DNA from: Brevibacterium antiquum CNRZ 918
GTDB lineage: Bacteria; Actinomycetota; Actinomycetes; Actinomycetales; Brevibacteriaceae
Direction: 5' to 3'
NCBI RefSeq assembly: GCF_900169145.1
Contig: NZ_FXZD01000009.1
Location: 62,001-126,000 of the forward strand
DNA length: 64,000 nucleotides
Shown: piece by piece, positions 35,036-44,077 of the stretch
Numbering within the stretch: the stretch's first letter is position 1
Layout: every line of letters starts with the position of its first letter
Notes under the pieces: model-generated
Databases searched by the model: none
Seen by the model: only the letters and a program-made list of their open reading frames with translations
What the model was told of the DNA's origin: nothing
Program-made: the position numbers and the translations under genes

Positions 35036-36286
35036 TCAGCCCGTCACCCCGGTGACCTCATTGCTGGCGTGTGGCAGTTCAGCACTCTTCTCCACCTCGC
35101 CGGTCGCCAGATCCACGATGTGGAGCTGGCTCTTGTCCGGTTCGGAGACGTAGGCTTTCTCCCCCTGCACGAAGAGCGTCGGCCGAGGCTGCTGCCAGTC
35201 CACGGGCTCCTTCCATGCTTCGGTGACCGGGTGGGAGTCAGTGATCTTGCCGGACTCCGGGTCGATGACGTTGAGCTTGCCGTCAGTGCCGAGCACGAGG
35301 GCCTCACCTTCGGGTCCGCGGGCCAGGGAACGGAAACTGTACGAGGAGTCGAGATCGACGAGCTTCATCTCTCCGGTCTCGGTGTTCGTCAGAGTGACCT
35401 TCTCCGGGCGCTCGAGTTCGGCATCCTCGTCGACCTTGTAATCGCCGAGCACGACCGGTGAGTCATCGGATCCGGCCTGATTGCCGATGCGGCCGTATGA
35501 ATCCGGGGCGTCGACCTTCGTGAACTTTCCGTCCTTGTAGTAGAGGATGCCGTCTTCACAGCCGACGGCGATCGCCTCGTTCTGGGCAGCGGCTTCCCCG
35601 TGGACACCCGGGCAGTCTTCGTTGCGGGCGATCTCCTTGCCGTCGGCGTCAATGACCTTCGCTCCCGAGCGTTCTTCTTCGTTGCCGATGGTGTGCAGGA
35701 CGTTGCCGTTCTCCAACTGCACTGCCACACCGTGGTGTGCCTCTTCTGCTTCTTTGACCTCGGGTTCGGGTGTGCCGTCACCGAAGGCATTGGTGTCGAA
35801 GATCTGCATCCGTCCGTCGCCGTCGCCGAAGAGCACCGTCGAACCACCGTGGCGCACGACGTGACCTGGGGTATCGGTTTCGTAGACCTTGTCGGTGAGT
35901 TCAGGCGATTCGGCGAAGCTGTGGGTATGGTCGCCGTGCTCTTCGGTCCAGACTCCGGCGTCGAAGAGCTGGAATCCGCTGGCCACCGAGACCATGACGT
36001 GCCGTCCGTCTCCGACCGGATTGACCCGGTTGAAGCCTTCGAGCTTCGTGTCGTCGATGACCTCAAGCGTCCTCGCATCCAGAGTGAGGATGCCGCCGTC
36101 GTAGGTGGTGACCAGTCGCGACTGTGCTTCTTCGACCTGTTCGGCGTCCGAGGGCTCCCCTGCATCTGTCTGGTCGCCGGTGTCGGGGTCGGCCTCCGCT
36201 CCGGTGCCGCCGCAGCCGCTCAGCAGGAGGGCGGTGACGGCCGCGGTCGCAGCCAGTGGTGCGATCAGGGTGTGTCGTGTTCTCAT
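35036..36286 (-). CDS. aztD: AztD-like zinc metallochaperone, lipoprotein
   Basis: 416 residues; ATG at 36286 with a GGAAGAG site. Signal peptide with lipobox (LLLSGC), so lipid-anchored outside the membrane. The rest is a beta-propeller-like fold of short strands. The motif EEHGDHTHSF (about 113-122) offers three close His, and EEAHHGVAV follows further on: the zinc sites of AztD. AztD transfers zinc to the solute-binding protein AztC. Last gene of the aztB-aztD-aztC-aztD run. A second AztD paralogue lies two genes upstream. Confidence 0.85.
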   Translation of the reverse strand: MRTRHTLIAPLAATAAVTALLLSGCGGTGAEADPDTGDQTDAGEPSDAEQVEEAQSRLVTTYDGGILTLDARTLEVIDDTKLEGFNRVNPVGDGRHVMVSVASGFQLFDAGVWTEEHGDHTHSFAESPELTDKVYETDTPGHVVRHGGSTVLFGDGDGRMQIFDTNAFGDGTPEPEVKEAEEAHHGVAVQLENGNVLHTIGNEEERSGAKVIDADGKEIARNEDCPGVHGEAAAQNEAIAVGCEDGILYYKDGKFTKVDAPDSYGRIGNQAGSDDSPVVLGDYKVDEDAELERPEKVTLTNTETGEMKLVDLDSSYSFRSLARGPEGEALVLGTDGKLNVIDPESGKITDSHPVTEAWKEPVDWQQPRPTLFVQGEKAYVSEPDKSQLHIVDLATGEVEKSAELPHASNEVTGVTG

Positions 36287-36305
36287 TCTTCTCTCTTCCC
36301 TATTC

Positions 36306-37247
36306 TCATGATGGTGTGTCCGTGATCTGTGGTGATGCGAGCCCGTCCGCGATGGCCTTCGCGTTGGTTCGCTGCATGTCGATGTAGGTTCCGGCCTCCC
36401 CGTCGGCCTCGGTCAGCGATTCCGAGAACAGCGGTGTCACTTCGACGTCGAGGTCGACTTCCTCAGACAGGGCCTCGGCGAGCTTCTGCGGCTGCGAGGA
36501 GTCCGCGAAGATCGTGGGCACGCCGGCGTCTTCGACCGTGCGCGCGAGCTCCTCGAGGTCGGCTGCCGAAGGTGAGGCCAGCGTGGTTCCGCTTGGCAGC
36601 ACCGCTCCGATGACCTCGAAGTCGAAGCGCTGTGCGAAGTAGCCGAACACGTGATGATTCGTCACCAGCTTCCGGTTCTTCGCAGGAATCGCTTCGACGA
36701 TCTCTGCGATTTCGGCATCGAGGTCCTCCAGTTGCCCCCGATACGAGGCCACGGACGGTTCGATCGCCTCGGCGAGGTCATCGCCGACCTCCTCCCCCAG
36801 CGCCGAGGTGATGGTGTCGACGGCGGCGATCATCCGCGCGGGATCGGTCCAGAAGTGCGGATCGGGTGTGCCCGCGCTGCCGCCCGAGGTGTATTCGAGG
36901 GGGTCGATGCTCTCACCGACATCGAGGACACGCACCCCTTCGCTGCGCGCATTGTCGAGGTTGGCTGAGAGCCCCTCTTCCAGTCCGAGGCCGTTGCCGA
37001 TGATGAGATCCGCGCTCTCCATGGCCCCGGCTTCCTTCGCCGAGATGCCGAAGGAATGCGGATCGGAGTTCGGCTTCATCAGCACCGTGACCGTTGCGTG
37101 GTCTGCGACGAGACTGCTCACGACATCGCCGAGGATGTTCGTCGTCACCACGATCGACGGCTCATCGTCGCCCCCGCTGCAGGCAGTCAGTGATCCGAGC
37201 GTTGCCAGGGTGAGTGCCACCGCAGTGAGGTGGTGCCGTGTGCTCAT
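36306..37247 (-). CDS. aztC: Zinc ABC transporter substrate-binding lipoprotein AztC
   Basis: 313 residues; the ATG at 37247 overlaps the preceding stop by one base (TGATG). Lipobox LTACSGG. Cluster 9 (TroA/ZnuA) fold: ligands His in SDPHSFGIS, His in PDPHFWTDP, His in TNHHVFGYF and Asp in FADSSQPQ. The His-rich loop of ZnuA is short or absent, as in AztC, which instead receives zinc from AztD. Delivers Zn2+ to the AztAB permease. Confidence 0.92.
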   Translation of the reverse strand: MSTRHHLTAVALTLATLGSLTACSGGDDEPSIVVTTNILGDVVSSLVADHATVTVLMKPNSDPHSFGISAKEAGAMESADLIIGNGLGLEEGLSANLDNARSEGVRVLDVGESIDPLEYTSGGSAGTPDPHFWTDPARMIAAVDTITSALGEEVGDDLAEAIEPSVASYRGQLEDLDAEIAEIVEAIPAKNRKLVTNHHVFGYFAQRFDFEVIGAVLPSGTTLASPSAADLEELARTVEDAGVPTIFADSSQPQKLAEALSEEVDLDVEVTPLFSESLTEADGEAGTYIDMQRTNAKAIADGLASPQITDTPS

Positions 37248-38479
37248 CACCGTCCCGTCACAGCCAGGCTCGCGGGCGCTCCGCCGAGGTCGAAGCTGCG
37301 TGCCTCACGCAGCCCATCGGCCGGGTCGAGTTCGAGCACTGTGCCCGACGCAGGGTCGCTGACATAGGTGCGTTCGCTATCCACGGCCACCGAGGGTCCG
37401 GCTCCGTGACCTTGGCCCTCGGCGTCGAAGGGCTTGATGAGTTTCTTCTTCGCCAACTCCTTCCCGGTCTCTGGGTCCAGCGAATAGACGGTCCCGTCTT
37501 CGTCCAGGGCCACGACCACGGAATCGTCGGGGGCGATGCCGGCGGAGACCACCTCGGCATCGGTGTCGGCGTACATCCATTCATCGGTCGACGCGTCGAG
37601 GATCCCGATTCCACCATCATCGAAAGGTGCCGCGGCGAGGTCTCGACCGACCTCGATCGACCACGCGCGCTCATCGGTGTCCTCGGGGTAGGGCAGCACC
37701 TCGGCGTCGAAGTCCTCATCGACCCTGATCACGCCGTCGGCGCAGGCGAAGACCAGCCCGTCGCGAGTGACTCCGGCTCCGTGGATCTCCTCGCATGTCG
37801 CATCGATCGGCGAGGCCTGACCCTTGTCGTCGTACACGGTGAGTTCGGAAGGCAGATCATCGGCCTTGTCCCCTGGAAGCGTGGACACGAAGTGATCCTC
37901 GAAGGGGACCGTCACTCCGTGGTGGGCACCCGGTTTCACGGTGCCGAGCTGAGTGAGTTCACCATCGCCGAGGGCGCTCCGGTCATAGATCTTCGCCCGG
38001 CCCTCGCCGTCGAAGAAGAAGGCAACCTCGGTCGGGGTCGAGACGACGTGCGCGGGGTCGGCCCCGTCGACCTGACCGATGGTCTTCGCCTCGGCCTTGT
38101 AGTAGTGCCTGTGATCGCCGTGGTCGACCGTCCACGCCCCCGTGTCGACGGCTGTGACCGTTCCGGCTTCACCATCGCCGAGGTAGAGGTACCGGGAATC
38201 TGCCCCCGCCAGGGTCGTCGATGGTGAGCCTTCGACCTTCTCCACGACATCCTCGGTGAGCAGGTCGATGACCGAGACCGCCCCGGTCTTCGCATCACTG
38301 ACGGCCAGCCGCAGCTGCGGCTCGTCGGCCTCCTCTGCCCCTTCGACATATCCGTGGGGCGCCGTCGATTGACTGGGGCTGTTGGCCCCGCTGTCCGCTT
38401 GTTGGCCCTGGCACCCGGTGAAGGCGAGCAGTGCGATCAGTGCCGCGCTCGGTGCGGCGATTGCTGTTGTCCTCGTCAT
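37247..38479 (-). CDS. Second AztD-like zinc metallochaperone, lipoprotein
   Basis: 410 residues. Signal peptide with lipobox (FTGCQG). Same propeller-like architecture as the 35036-36286 product but clearly diverged. The zinc motif is DHGDHRHYY (about 117-125), with GAHHGVTV later and a Cys pair (ATCEEIHG, VFACADG) matching the pair in the paralogue (EDCPGVHG, AVGCEDG). Sits 9 bp after aztB with a Zur-like box at the junction, and is coupled to aztC. Two chaperones may serve different zinc conditions; this is inference. Confidence 0.85.
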   Translation of the reverse strand: MTRTTAIAAPSAALIALLAFTGCQGQQADSGANSPSQSTAPHGYVEGAEEADEPQLRLAVSDAKTGAVSVIDLLTEDVVEKVEGSPSTTLAGADSRYLYLGDGEAGTVTAVDTGAWTVDHGDHRHYYKAEAKTIGQVDGADPAHVVSTPTEVAFFFDGEGRAKIYDRSALGDGELTQLGTVKPGAHHGVTVPFEDHFVSTLPGDKADDLPSELTVYDDKGQASPIDATCEEIHGAGVTRDGLVFACADGVIRVDEDFDAEVLPYPEDTDERAWSIEVGRDLAAAPFDDGGIGILDASTDEWMYADTDAEVVSAGIAPDDSVVVALDEDGTVYSLDPETGKELAKKKLIKPFDAEGQGHGAGPSVAVDSERTYVSDPASGTVLELDPADGLREARSFDLGGAPASLAVTGR

Positions 38480-38488
38480 GAGATCTTT

Positions 38489-39340
38489 CTATTGATAATG
38501 GTTCTCATTGTGATGAGTGTATCGTAGCGCACTTCTCACCCGTCTCGCGACGAGCACCGCGAAGAAGACGAGGACGGTGAGCAGCGCAATGGTCGCGCCG
38601 GCAGACGTCTGGGCATACCAGCTCACCAGCAGTCCGAAGAAGCACGAGAACGCACCGATCACCGAGGCGGCCGCCATGATCATTCCGACGCGGTCGAAGA
38701 GAAGGCAGGCCGTGGCCGGGGGCCCGATAAGGAGCCCGAAGACGAGGAGAGTGCCGACGACCTGGAACGAGGCGACGACCGCCAGGGCCGTGAGCATGAG
38801 CATCGCAATATGAGCCCAGCCGGGCCGCATGCCCAGAGTTGCCGCCTTGCGCTCATCGAAGGCGAGCGCGAGGAACGGCCTGTGCAACAGAATGCAGGCC
38901 AGCACTCCGAGGCAGGCTGCGACTGTGAGGATGATCAGGTCCTGGCCGCGGACCCCGAGCACGTCACCGAACAGGAAGCCCGTGAGGTCGACGGCGAATG
39001 ATTGGGAGTGGGACACGATAACCACGCCGATGGCCAGCATTCCGACGAAGAGCAGTCCGATGCCGACGTCTTGGGACAGCTTCGACTCGCGCGATACCCA
39101 GGTGATCCCGGCCGCCATCACCAGCGCACTGACCGCCGCGCCGATCATGAGCTGACCGCCGAGGAGCGCCGCGATTGCGACTCCCGGCAGCATCCCGTGC
39201 GACATCGCATCCCCGAAGAAGGCCAGGCCGCGCAGGACGACCCAGGTGCCAATGCACCCACAAAGCACGGCAGCGAGCACACCGGCAATGAGGGCACGGA
39301 GAACGAAGGACACCTCAAAGGGCGCAAGCAGGAATTCCAT
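38489..39340 (-). CDS. aztB: Zinc ABC transporter permease AztB
   Basis: 283 residues. ABC-3 (ZnuB/TroC) family permease with eight or nine membrane segments; the conserved region VVGTLLVFGLLIGPPATACLL is present. The C-terminus ends THHNENHYQ, a His-rich cytoplasmic tail. Forms the membrane channel with AztA. Its ATG at 39340 lies only 29 bp from the divergent aztA start, with no ribosome-binding site but TATCAT 6 nt upstream, implying a leaderless transcript. Confidence 0.93.
   Translation of the reverse strand: MEFLLAPFEVSFVLRALIAGVLAAVLCGCIGTWVVLRGLAFFGDAMSHGMLPGVAIAALLGGQLMIGAAVSALVMAAGITWVSRESKLSQDVGIGLLFVGMLAIGVVIVSHSQSFAVDLTGFLFGDVLGVRGQDLIILTVAACLGVLACILLHRPFLALAFDERKAATLGMRPGWAHIAMLMLTALAVVASFQVVGTLLVFGLLIGPPATACLLFDRVGMIMAAASVIGAFSCFFGLLVSWYAQTSAGATIALLTVLVFFAVLVARRVRSALRYTHHNENHYQ
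38491..38509 (-). promoter_or_regulatory. Zur-box-like site at aztB/aztD junction
   Basis: On the minus strand AATGAGAACCATTATCAAT, matching 17 of 19 positions of the palindrome AATGANAATCATTNTCATT (counting N as match). It lies within the last aztB codons and 11 bp before the next start, so it could control a secondary promoter for aztD-aztC-aztD. Confidence 0.6.
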
Positions 39341-39345
39341 TCGAT

Positions 39346-39367
39346 GATGATAACCATTATTGTTATC
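39346..39367. promoter_or_regulatory. Bidirectional leaderless promoter with Zur-like operator, aztA/aztB
   Basis: The 29-bp gap between the two start codons holds the inverted repeat GATAAC-N7-GTTATC (39349-39367) and a Zur-like match (39346-39364). Putative -10s are TATTGT (39358-39363) for aztA and TATCAT (39352-39347) for aztB, each ending exactly 6 nt before its ATG. A repressor bound here would cover both -10 elements at once. Confidence 0.65.
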
Positions 39368-39369
39368 GA

Positions 39370-40002
39370 ATGGGCAATCCGATCACAGTCGCAGACCTGA
39401 CCTGCCACCATGGTGACCATCTCGCGGTGAAAGGCGTGTCACTGACAGCAGTCCCGGGCCAGGTCACAGCACTTGTCGGGGCCAACGGTTCGGGCAAATC
39501 GACCGTCCTCATGGCGCTGGCCGGCCTGCTCAGGCCGACGAGCGGCACGATCTCCGGCCGTCCGGCCAGCATCGCATTCGTGCCTCAGCGCAGCACGGCT
39601 CCCGACCACCTGCCGATCACCGTCCGGCAGACTGTCGCGATGGGCAGGTGGGCCTCCTGCGGGCCGTTGACTCGCCTCGGCGGTGAGGACAGACGCATCA
39701 TCGATGACTGCCTGGCACGTCTGCGGATCAGCGACCTCGCCTCGCGACGCCTTGGGTCGCTCTCCGGCGGACAGCGTCAGCGCGCTCTCGTGGCGCAGGG
39801 CTTGGCGCAGCGCCCCGAGCTGCTCCTCCTCGACGAGCCGCTGGCCGGCATCGATATTCACGCGGCCGTGGACATCGCCGAGGCCATCGACTCCGAGCGC
39901 AACCGCGGCGCCACGATCGTCATGGCCACGCACGAGCGCGCCCAGGCCGAGCGTGCCGATCATGTCGTCCGGCTCGAGCAGGGCGTCCTCGCAGCGGGTT
40001 GA
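39370..40002 (+). CDS. aztA: Zinc ABC transporter ATP-binding protein AztA
   Basis: 210 residues. ABC ATPase with Walker A GANGSGKST (about 37-45), Q-loop FVPQRS, signature LSGGQRQRA (about 133-141), Walker B LLLLDEPLAG and H-loop MATHERAQ. Powers AztB import. Divergent from aztB and probably leaderless (TATTGT 6 nt before the ATG, no ribosome-binding site). Confidence 0.93.
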   Translation: MGNPITVADLTCHHGDHLAVKGVSLTAVPGQVTALVGANGSGKSTVLMALAGLLRPTSGTISGRPASIAFVPQRSTAPDHLPITVRQTVAMGRWASCGPLTRLGGEDRRIIDDCLARLRISDLASRRLGSLSGGQRQRALVAQGLAQRPELLLLDEPLAGIDIHAAVDIAEAIDSERNRGATIVMATHERAQAERADHVVRLEQGVLAAG

Positions 40003-40057
40003 CGGGGACGGCTGGCTGCCTGCCGACGCTGACATCGACCTGCCGCCGCGGTCAGGG

Positions 40058-43000
40058 TCACTCCTCCCTGTACCCGGCGTCCACCTCGGCGGTCTCCGCT
40101 TCGATCCTTGCCTCATCGGCATCGCGCTTCGCCGCGGCCTTCGCGTCGTGGCGCTCGGCCCGGCGCTCCTTGCGTCGCTCGACGAGGAGGTAGAGGGCAG
40201 GCACGAGGATCAGAGTCAGCACGGTCGAGGAGGTCAGACCGCCGATGACGACGATCGCCAGCGGCTGGGAGATGAAGACTCCCCCACCTGTGAGCCCCAG
40301 TGACATGGGCACGAGTGCGAAGACCGTGGCAGCGGCCGTCATCAGGATCGGGCGCAGACGCAGACGGGTGCCGTGGATGATCGCATCCATCAGCCCCATT
40401 CCGTGTTCACGAAGCTTGTTGATGAGGTCCATGAGCACGATCGCGTTGGTCACCACGATGCCGATGAGCATGAGGAGACCGATGAGCGAGGGAATGCCCA
40501 GCGGCGTTCCGGTCAGCAGCAACAGCAGCACGGCACCGGTCGCGGCGAACGGGATCGACACGAGCAGGACCAATGGCTGCACGAAGCTGCGGAAGGTCGC
40601 GATCATGACAAGGAAGACCAGCGCGATCGCCACCAGCATCGCCCATCCCAGCTGAGCGAAAGAATCAGCTTGCTCCTGGCTGGCGCCTCCGACGTCGAAG
40701 CTCACACCAGCGGGCAGGTCCATGCTCGAGGTCAGCGCACTCGCCTCGGCGGATACGGGATTGAGCTGCCCTTCGGCCGGTGTGGCGAACACGGTGACCT
40801 GACGGTCCCCGTCCTCACGAGTGATCGTGGCAGGAGTCTCGGTCTCATCGACGTTCGCGATCTCATCGACCGTGATCGGCTCACCCTTGATGTCGGGGAT
40901 CGCTGCCTGCTCGTCGGCGAGGTCCTGCTCCTCGTTCTGGTTCTCCTCCTGCTCACGCTGGCCATCGACCAGGTCATCGATAGCGTCGTTGGCTTCGTTC
41001 AGACCCTTCTGCGCCTGCTCGACTCCTTCTTCGGCCTGGTCGACCTGCTCGGCCGCCATATCATCAGGGCTCGGTGCCGGTGGAGGATTCTTTGCGTCCC
41101 TCAGTGCTTTTCGAGCCTCTTCCAACTGATCGGCGGCATTGTCCCGGGCCTCGCGTGCAGAGTCGAGCTGCTCGGCCGCGTCGTCCTCGGCCTTGGCCTT
41201 GGCTTCGTCGGCCCTGCGATCGGTCTTCTCCTCAACGGCGTCGGTCGCGTCCTCCTGCGCGTTCTGCGTCTGCACCTCGGTGACCGGAAGCTCCAAGGCT
41301 CGGATCTCATCGGGTGTCGCATCAGGGTGGGTCGGTGCGAGGAAGATGTCTCGCTCCTTGCCCTCCAATGTCAGAGTGCCGGCCTCGCTGCCCTGCAGGG
41401 CAGCGGCGATGGCCTGGCCCACCTCAGCCTGGCTGTAGCCGTAGTCCGCGGCCTTCTCACGGTCGACGTCGACATGGATGATCGGCTGATCGGAGGCGAG
41501 GTCGTTGCGGGCGTTCGTCACACCCTCGGTCTCACTCATCTTCTTCGTCACCGCGTCAGCGGCCTCGCCGAGGGCCTTCATATCAGAGCCGGCCAGCTTG
41601 ATCTCGACGTCCTCATTCGTGCTGCCGGAGGCGTCCTGAACATCGGCCTCACCGATATCCTCACCGAGGCTCTCGACCTGGGACCGAATCCGGTTCGTCG
41701 CCGCCTTCGCATCGGAGTCGGTCTTCAACGTGATGTTGAAGGAATTCTCGGCGCCGGTTTCTGGCCCATTGACCGTCGTCGAATAGGTATCGACGTCGGG
41801 GTCGGAGGCGAGCACGTCTTCGATCTTCTTCGCCGCCTCGTCGCTGGCCTCGAGCGAGGCTCCGGCGGGCAACGTCTGTGAAATGTAGAGGGAGCCCTGT
41901 CCCGCAGATCCGAGGAGATCGGTCTTGAGGAAGCTGGCCATCATCATGGTGACGGCGAAGATCGCCACAGAGATGACGATGGTCCGCCATGGGTGCCTCA
42001 GTGCCGCGAGAATGGCAGGCAGGCTGCGCTGCTGGAGACGGTCGACCCGGTCGGAGGCCTCACCGTCACCGGGCATCGGCTCCACCGGAGCATCGGCAGT
42101 CGCCGCTGGAAGCAGTGTCTTGCCCTTGGCCTCGCGCTTCGCGTTCTTCTTCTCGATCTTCCTCTGGCGGCGCTCCGCTCGCTTGATGCCCTTCTCACGA
42201 TGCTTCTGGGCCCAGGCCTCATAGCTTGCATCGGTGGCAGCCTGGCGCTTCGGGGACAGAGGCTTCGGGCTCTTGCGCAGCACCCAGTAGCTGAAGACGG
42301 GAACAATGGTCAGAGCCACAACGAGAGAGCCGAGCAGAGCCAACGTCACGGTCACGGAGAACGGGCGGAACAGCTGCCCGGCGATGCCGTCGACGAAGGC
42401 GATGGGCAGGAATACAGCCACAGTGGTCAGCGTCGATGCGGTGATGGCCCCGGCGACCTGCTTGACCGAGGCGACGATGTCATCGACCGTCAGCTCGGTC
42501 GTGCCCTGCCGTCTGCGGATGTTCTCGATGACGACGATGGAGTCGTCGACGACGCGTCCGACAGCGATGGTCAGGGCACCCAGGGTGAGGATGTTGAGTG
42601 TGTAGTCCCCGACCATCAGTCCGATCATGGCAATGAGCAGCGACATCGGGATGGAGATCGCGGCGACGACTGTGGAGCGGAAGGAGCCGAGGAAGGCCAG
42701 GATCACGAGGATGGCGAAGAACAGCCCGAGCCCGCCTTCGACGGACAGATCGTGGATCGACTTCTCGATCTCTGGTGCCTGATCGAAGATCGTGGAGAAC
42801 GCGATGTCGTCCCCGAGTTTCGGACCCATCGTGTCGAGGACCTCGTTGACGCCGTGGGAGACTTCGACGACATTGTCATCCTGCCCCTTGGTCACGGACA
42901 CCGTCACAGCATCGTTGCCGTCGGCACGCGAATACGAGGTCTTCTCCACCGAGTCGAGCTCAACATCGGCTACCTCACCCAGCAGGACCGTTCCATCGGC

Positions 43001-43738
43001 CGTTCGCAGCGGAGTCTTCTCGATCTGGTCGACGGCGTCGAGTTCGCCGCCCACCTCGACCGACAGAGACTTGTCACCGGTTGCGCTCTGTCCGGCTGGG
43101 ACGACGGTTCCCGCAGCGGTGAGCTCATCTGGCACCGAGGTGGTGACGACATTCTTGTCGTTGACGTCGTTGGGCCGGAAGCTGATGTTGACCCGCTGCT
43201 CGGTCTGTCCGGCCACCTCGACGCCTGCGACGCCGCCGACGGCTTGGAGTTCAGGCACAAGCTCGTTCTCGACGAGGTCACCGAGCTTCTGTGCATCTTC
43301 TCCCCCGGAGACGGCGAACATGACCACCGGAACGTCGTCGATCTGCTGGGAGAGCACCTCCGCCTCGGCGCCCTCGGGAAGGTCGGCCTTCGTGGAGTCG
43401 ACGGCGGACCGGACCTCGTCCGTCATCTCCTCGGCGTCCTTGCCGAAGGGCCAGGTGACGTCAGCCGTCATCGATCCCGCCGAGGAGGTTGTGGTCACCG
43501 CTTCGAGGTCACCGACCCCGTCGAGCGCAGTTTCGATCGGCTTGGTCACCGTCTCCTCAACGACCTCTGGTGAGGCCCCGGGAATCGTGACCTGCACAGA
43601 GGTGCCCGGCATCTCGACCGAGGGCATCGTCTCCTGGTTGAGCGAGGTGGTCGCTACGACGCCGAAGACGGCGATCACAAGGGTGAGCAGTCCGACGATG
43701 AGACGGTTCTTCAGACTCATCCTGGTGATCAGGGACAC
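40058..43738 (-). CDS. RND efflux permease (HAE1/AcrB-like) with coiled-coil insertion
   Basis: 1226 residues from the GTG at 43738, preferred because GGAGGAAAC lies 6 nt upstream; an ATG at 43762 in frame has no site. Twelve membrane segments in the RND pattern, with GRVVDDSIVVIENI in TM4 carrying the proton-relay Asp pair (about residue 395-408). Related to AcrB and SwrC. An unusual insertion (about 820-945) in the second porter domain is a long charged coiled coil (QLDSAREARDNAADQLEEAR, then EQVDQAEEGVEQAQKGLNEA). A cytoplasmic basic loop (about 500-560) links the halves. No membrane-fusion protein gene is adjacent. Convergent with aztA. Confidence 0.9.
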   Translation of the reverse strand: MSLITRMSLKNRLIVGLLTLVIAVFGVVATTSLNQETMPSVEMPGTSVQVTIPGASPEVVEETVTKPIETALDGVGDLEAVTTTSSAGSMTADVTWPFGKDAEEMTDEVRSAVDSTKADLPEGAEAEVLSQQIDDVPVVMFAVSGGEDAQKLGDLVENELVPELQAVGGVAGVEVAGQTEQRVNISFRPNDVNDKNVVTTSVPDELTAAGTVVPAGQSATGDKSLSVEVGGELDAVDQIEKTPLRTADGTVLLGEVADVELDSVEKTSYSRADGNDAVTVSVTKGQDDNVVEVSHGVNEVLDTMGPKLGDDIAFSTIFDQAPEIEKSIHDLSVEGGLGLFFAILVILAFLGSFRSTVVAAISIPMSLLIAMIGLMVGDYTLNILTLGALTIAVGRVVDDSIVVIENIRRRQGTTELTVDDIVASVKQVAGAITASTLTTVAVFLPIAFVDGIAGQLFRPFSVTVTLALLGSLVVALTIVPVFSYWVLRKSPKPLSPKRQAATDASYEAWAQKHREKGIKRAERRQRKIEKKNAKREAKGKTLLPAATADAPVEPMPGDGEASDRVDRLQQRSLPAILAALRHPWRTIVISVAIFAVTMMMASFLKTDLLGSAGQGSLYISQTLPAGASLEASDEAAKKIEDVLASDPDVDTYSTTVNGPETGAENSFNITLKTDSDAKAATNRIRSQVESLGEDIGEADVQDASGSTNEDVEIKLAGSDMKALGEAADAVTKKMSETEGVTNARNDLASDQPIIHVDVDREKAADYGYSQAEVGQAIAAALQGSEAGTLTLEGKERDIFLAPTHPDATPDEIRALELPVTEVQTQNAQEDATDAVEEKTDRRADEAKAKAEDDAAEQLDSAREARDNAADQLEEARKALRDAKNPPPAPSPDDMAAEQVDQAEEGVEQAQKGLNEANDAIDDLVDGQREQEENQNEEQDLADEQAAIPDIKGEPITVDEIANVDETETPATITREDGDRQVTVFATPAEGQLNPVSAEASALTSSMDLPAGVSFDVGGASQEQADSFAQLGWAMLVAIALVFLVMIATFRSFVQPLVLLVSIPFAATGAVLLLLLTGTPLGIPSLIGLLMLIGIVVTNAIVLMDLINKLREHGMGLMDAIIHGTRLRLRPILMTAAATVFALVPMSLGLTGGGVFISQPLAIVVIGGLTSSTVLTLILVPALYLLVERRKERRAERHDAKAAAKRDADEARIEAETAEVDAGYREE

Positions 43739-44067
43739 GGGTTTCCTCCGGGTTTTGGGCATACGGGAGCTGCAGATGGGTGGAGCGGTGATTTTCGGTG
43801 GTGGTGCTCGAGTGATTCGGTGAGGCGGCGGTGCGGTGGCGGTCAGTGCGTCGGCGGGGATGGTCCGGGTGAGGGTGGAACGAGTTCAGTCTTTCAGTCC
43901 GGTCTGGTCGACGCGTCCCCCGAAAGTTGTCTTCTTCCTCCCCCAAAAGGCTGAGTACAGCACGGGAGGCTGGTCATGATTCGATCGTATGAGCGCCGAA
44001 GGCCGCAGGCGCGGGTGTTTTCCTCCGTACTGGAGGCAGGTAACACCACAGTCGTGTTCAGCTGTGG
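43739..44067. other. Gap between RND pump and COG0523 gene
   Basis: About 330 bp. It should contain the promoter of the RND pump. Visible elements are a possible 33-codon ORF at 43976-44077 and a short inverted repeat AACAC-N7-GTGTT near 44043. I see no clear promoter, operator or terminator. Confidence 0.3.
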
Positions 44068-44077
44068 TCAGCTGTGA
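43976..44077 (+). CDS. Possible 33-residue small protein
   Basis: ATG at 43976 with GGGAGG 6 nt upstream, ending at 44077 and overlapping the 3' end of the opposing COG0523 gene. The product begins MIRSYERRRPQARVF and is basic at the N-terminus with a hydrophobic end. Supported only by the start context; coding status is doubtful. Confidence 0.2.
   Translation: MIRSYERRRPQARVFSSVLEAGNTTVVFSCGQL

Noticed and set aside
40373..41881. Antisense open frame of 502 codons over the RND coiled-coil region
   Set aside because: Low-complexity Leu/Arg/Gly mirror of the charged coiled coil; not a plausible protein.
41993..43573. Antisense open frame of 526 codons across the RND pump
   Set aside because: Opposite-strand shadow of a clearly conserved transporter; no ribosome-binding site or motif.
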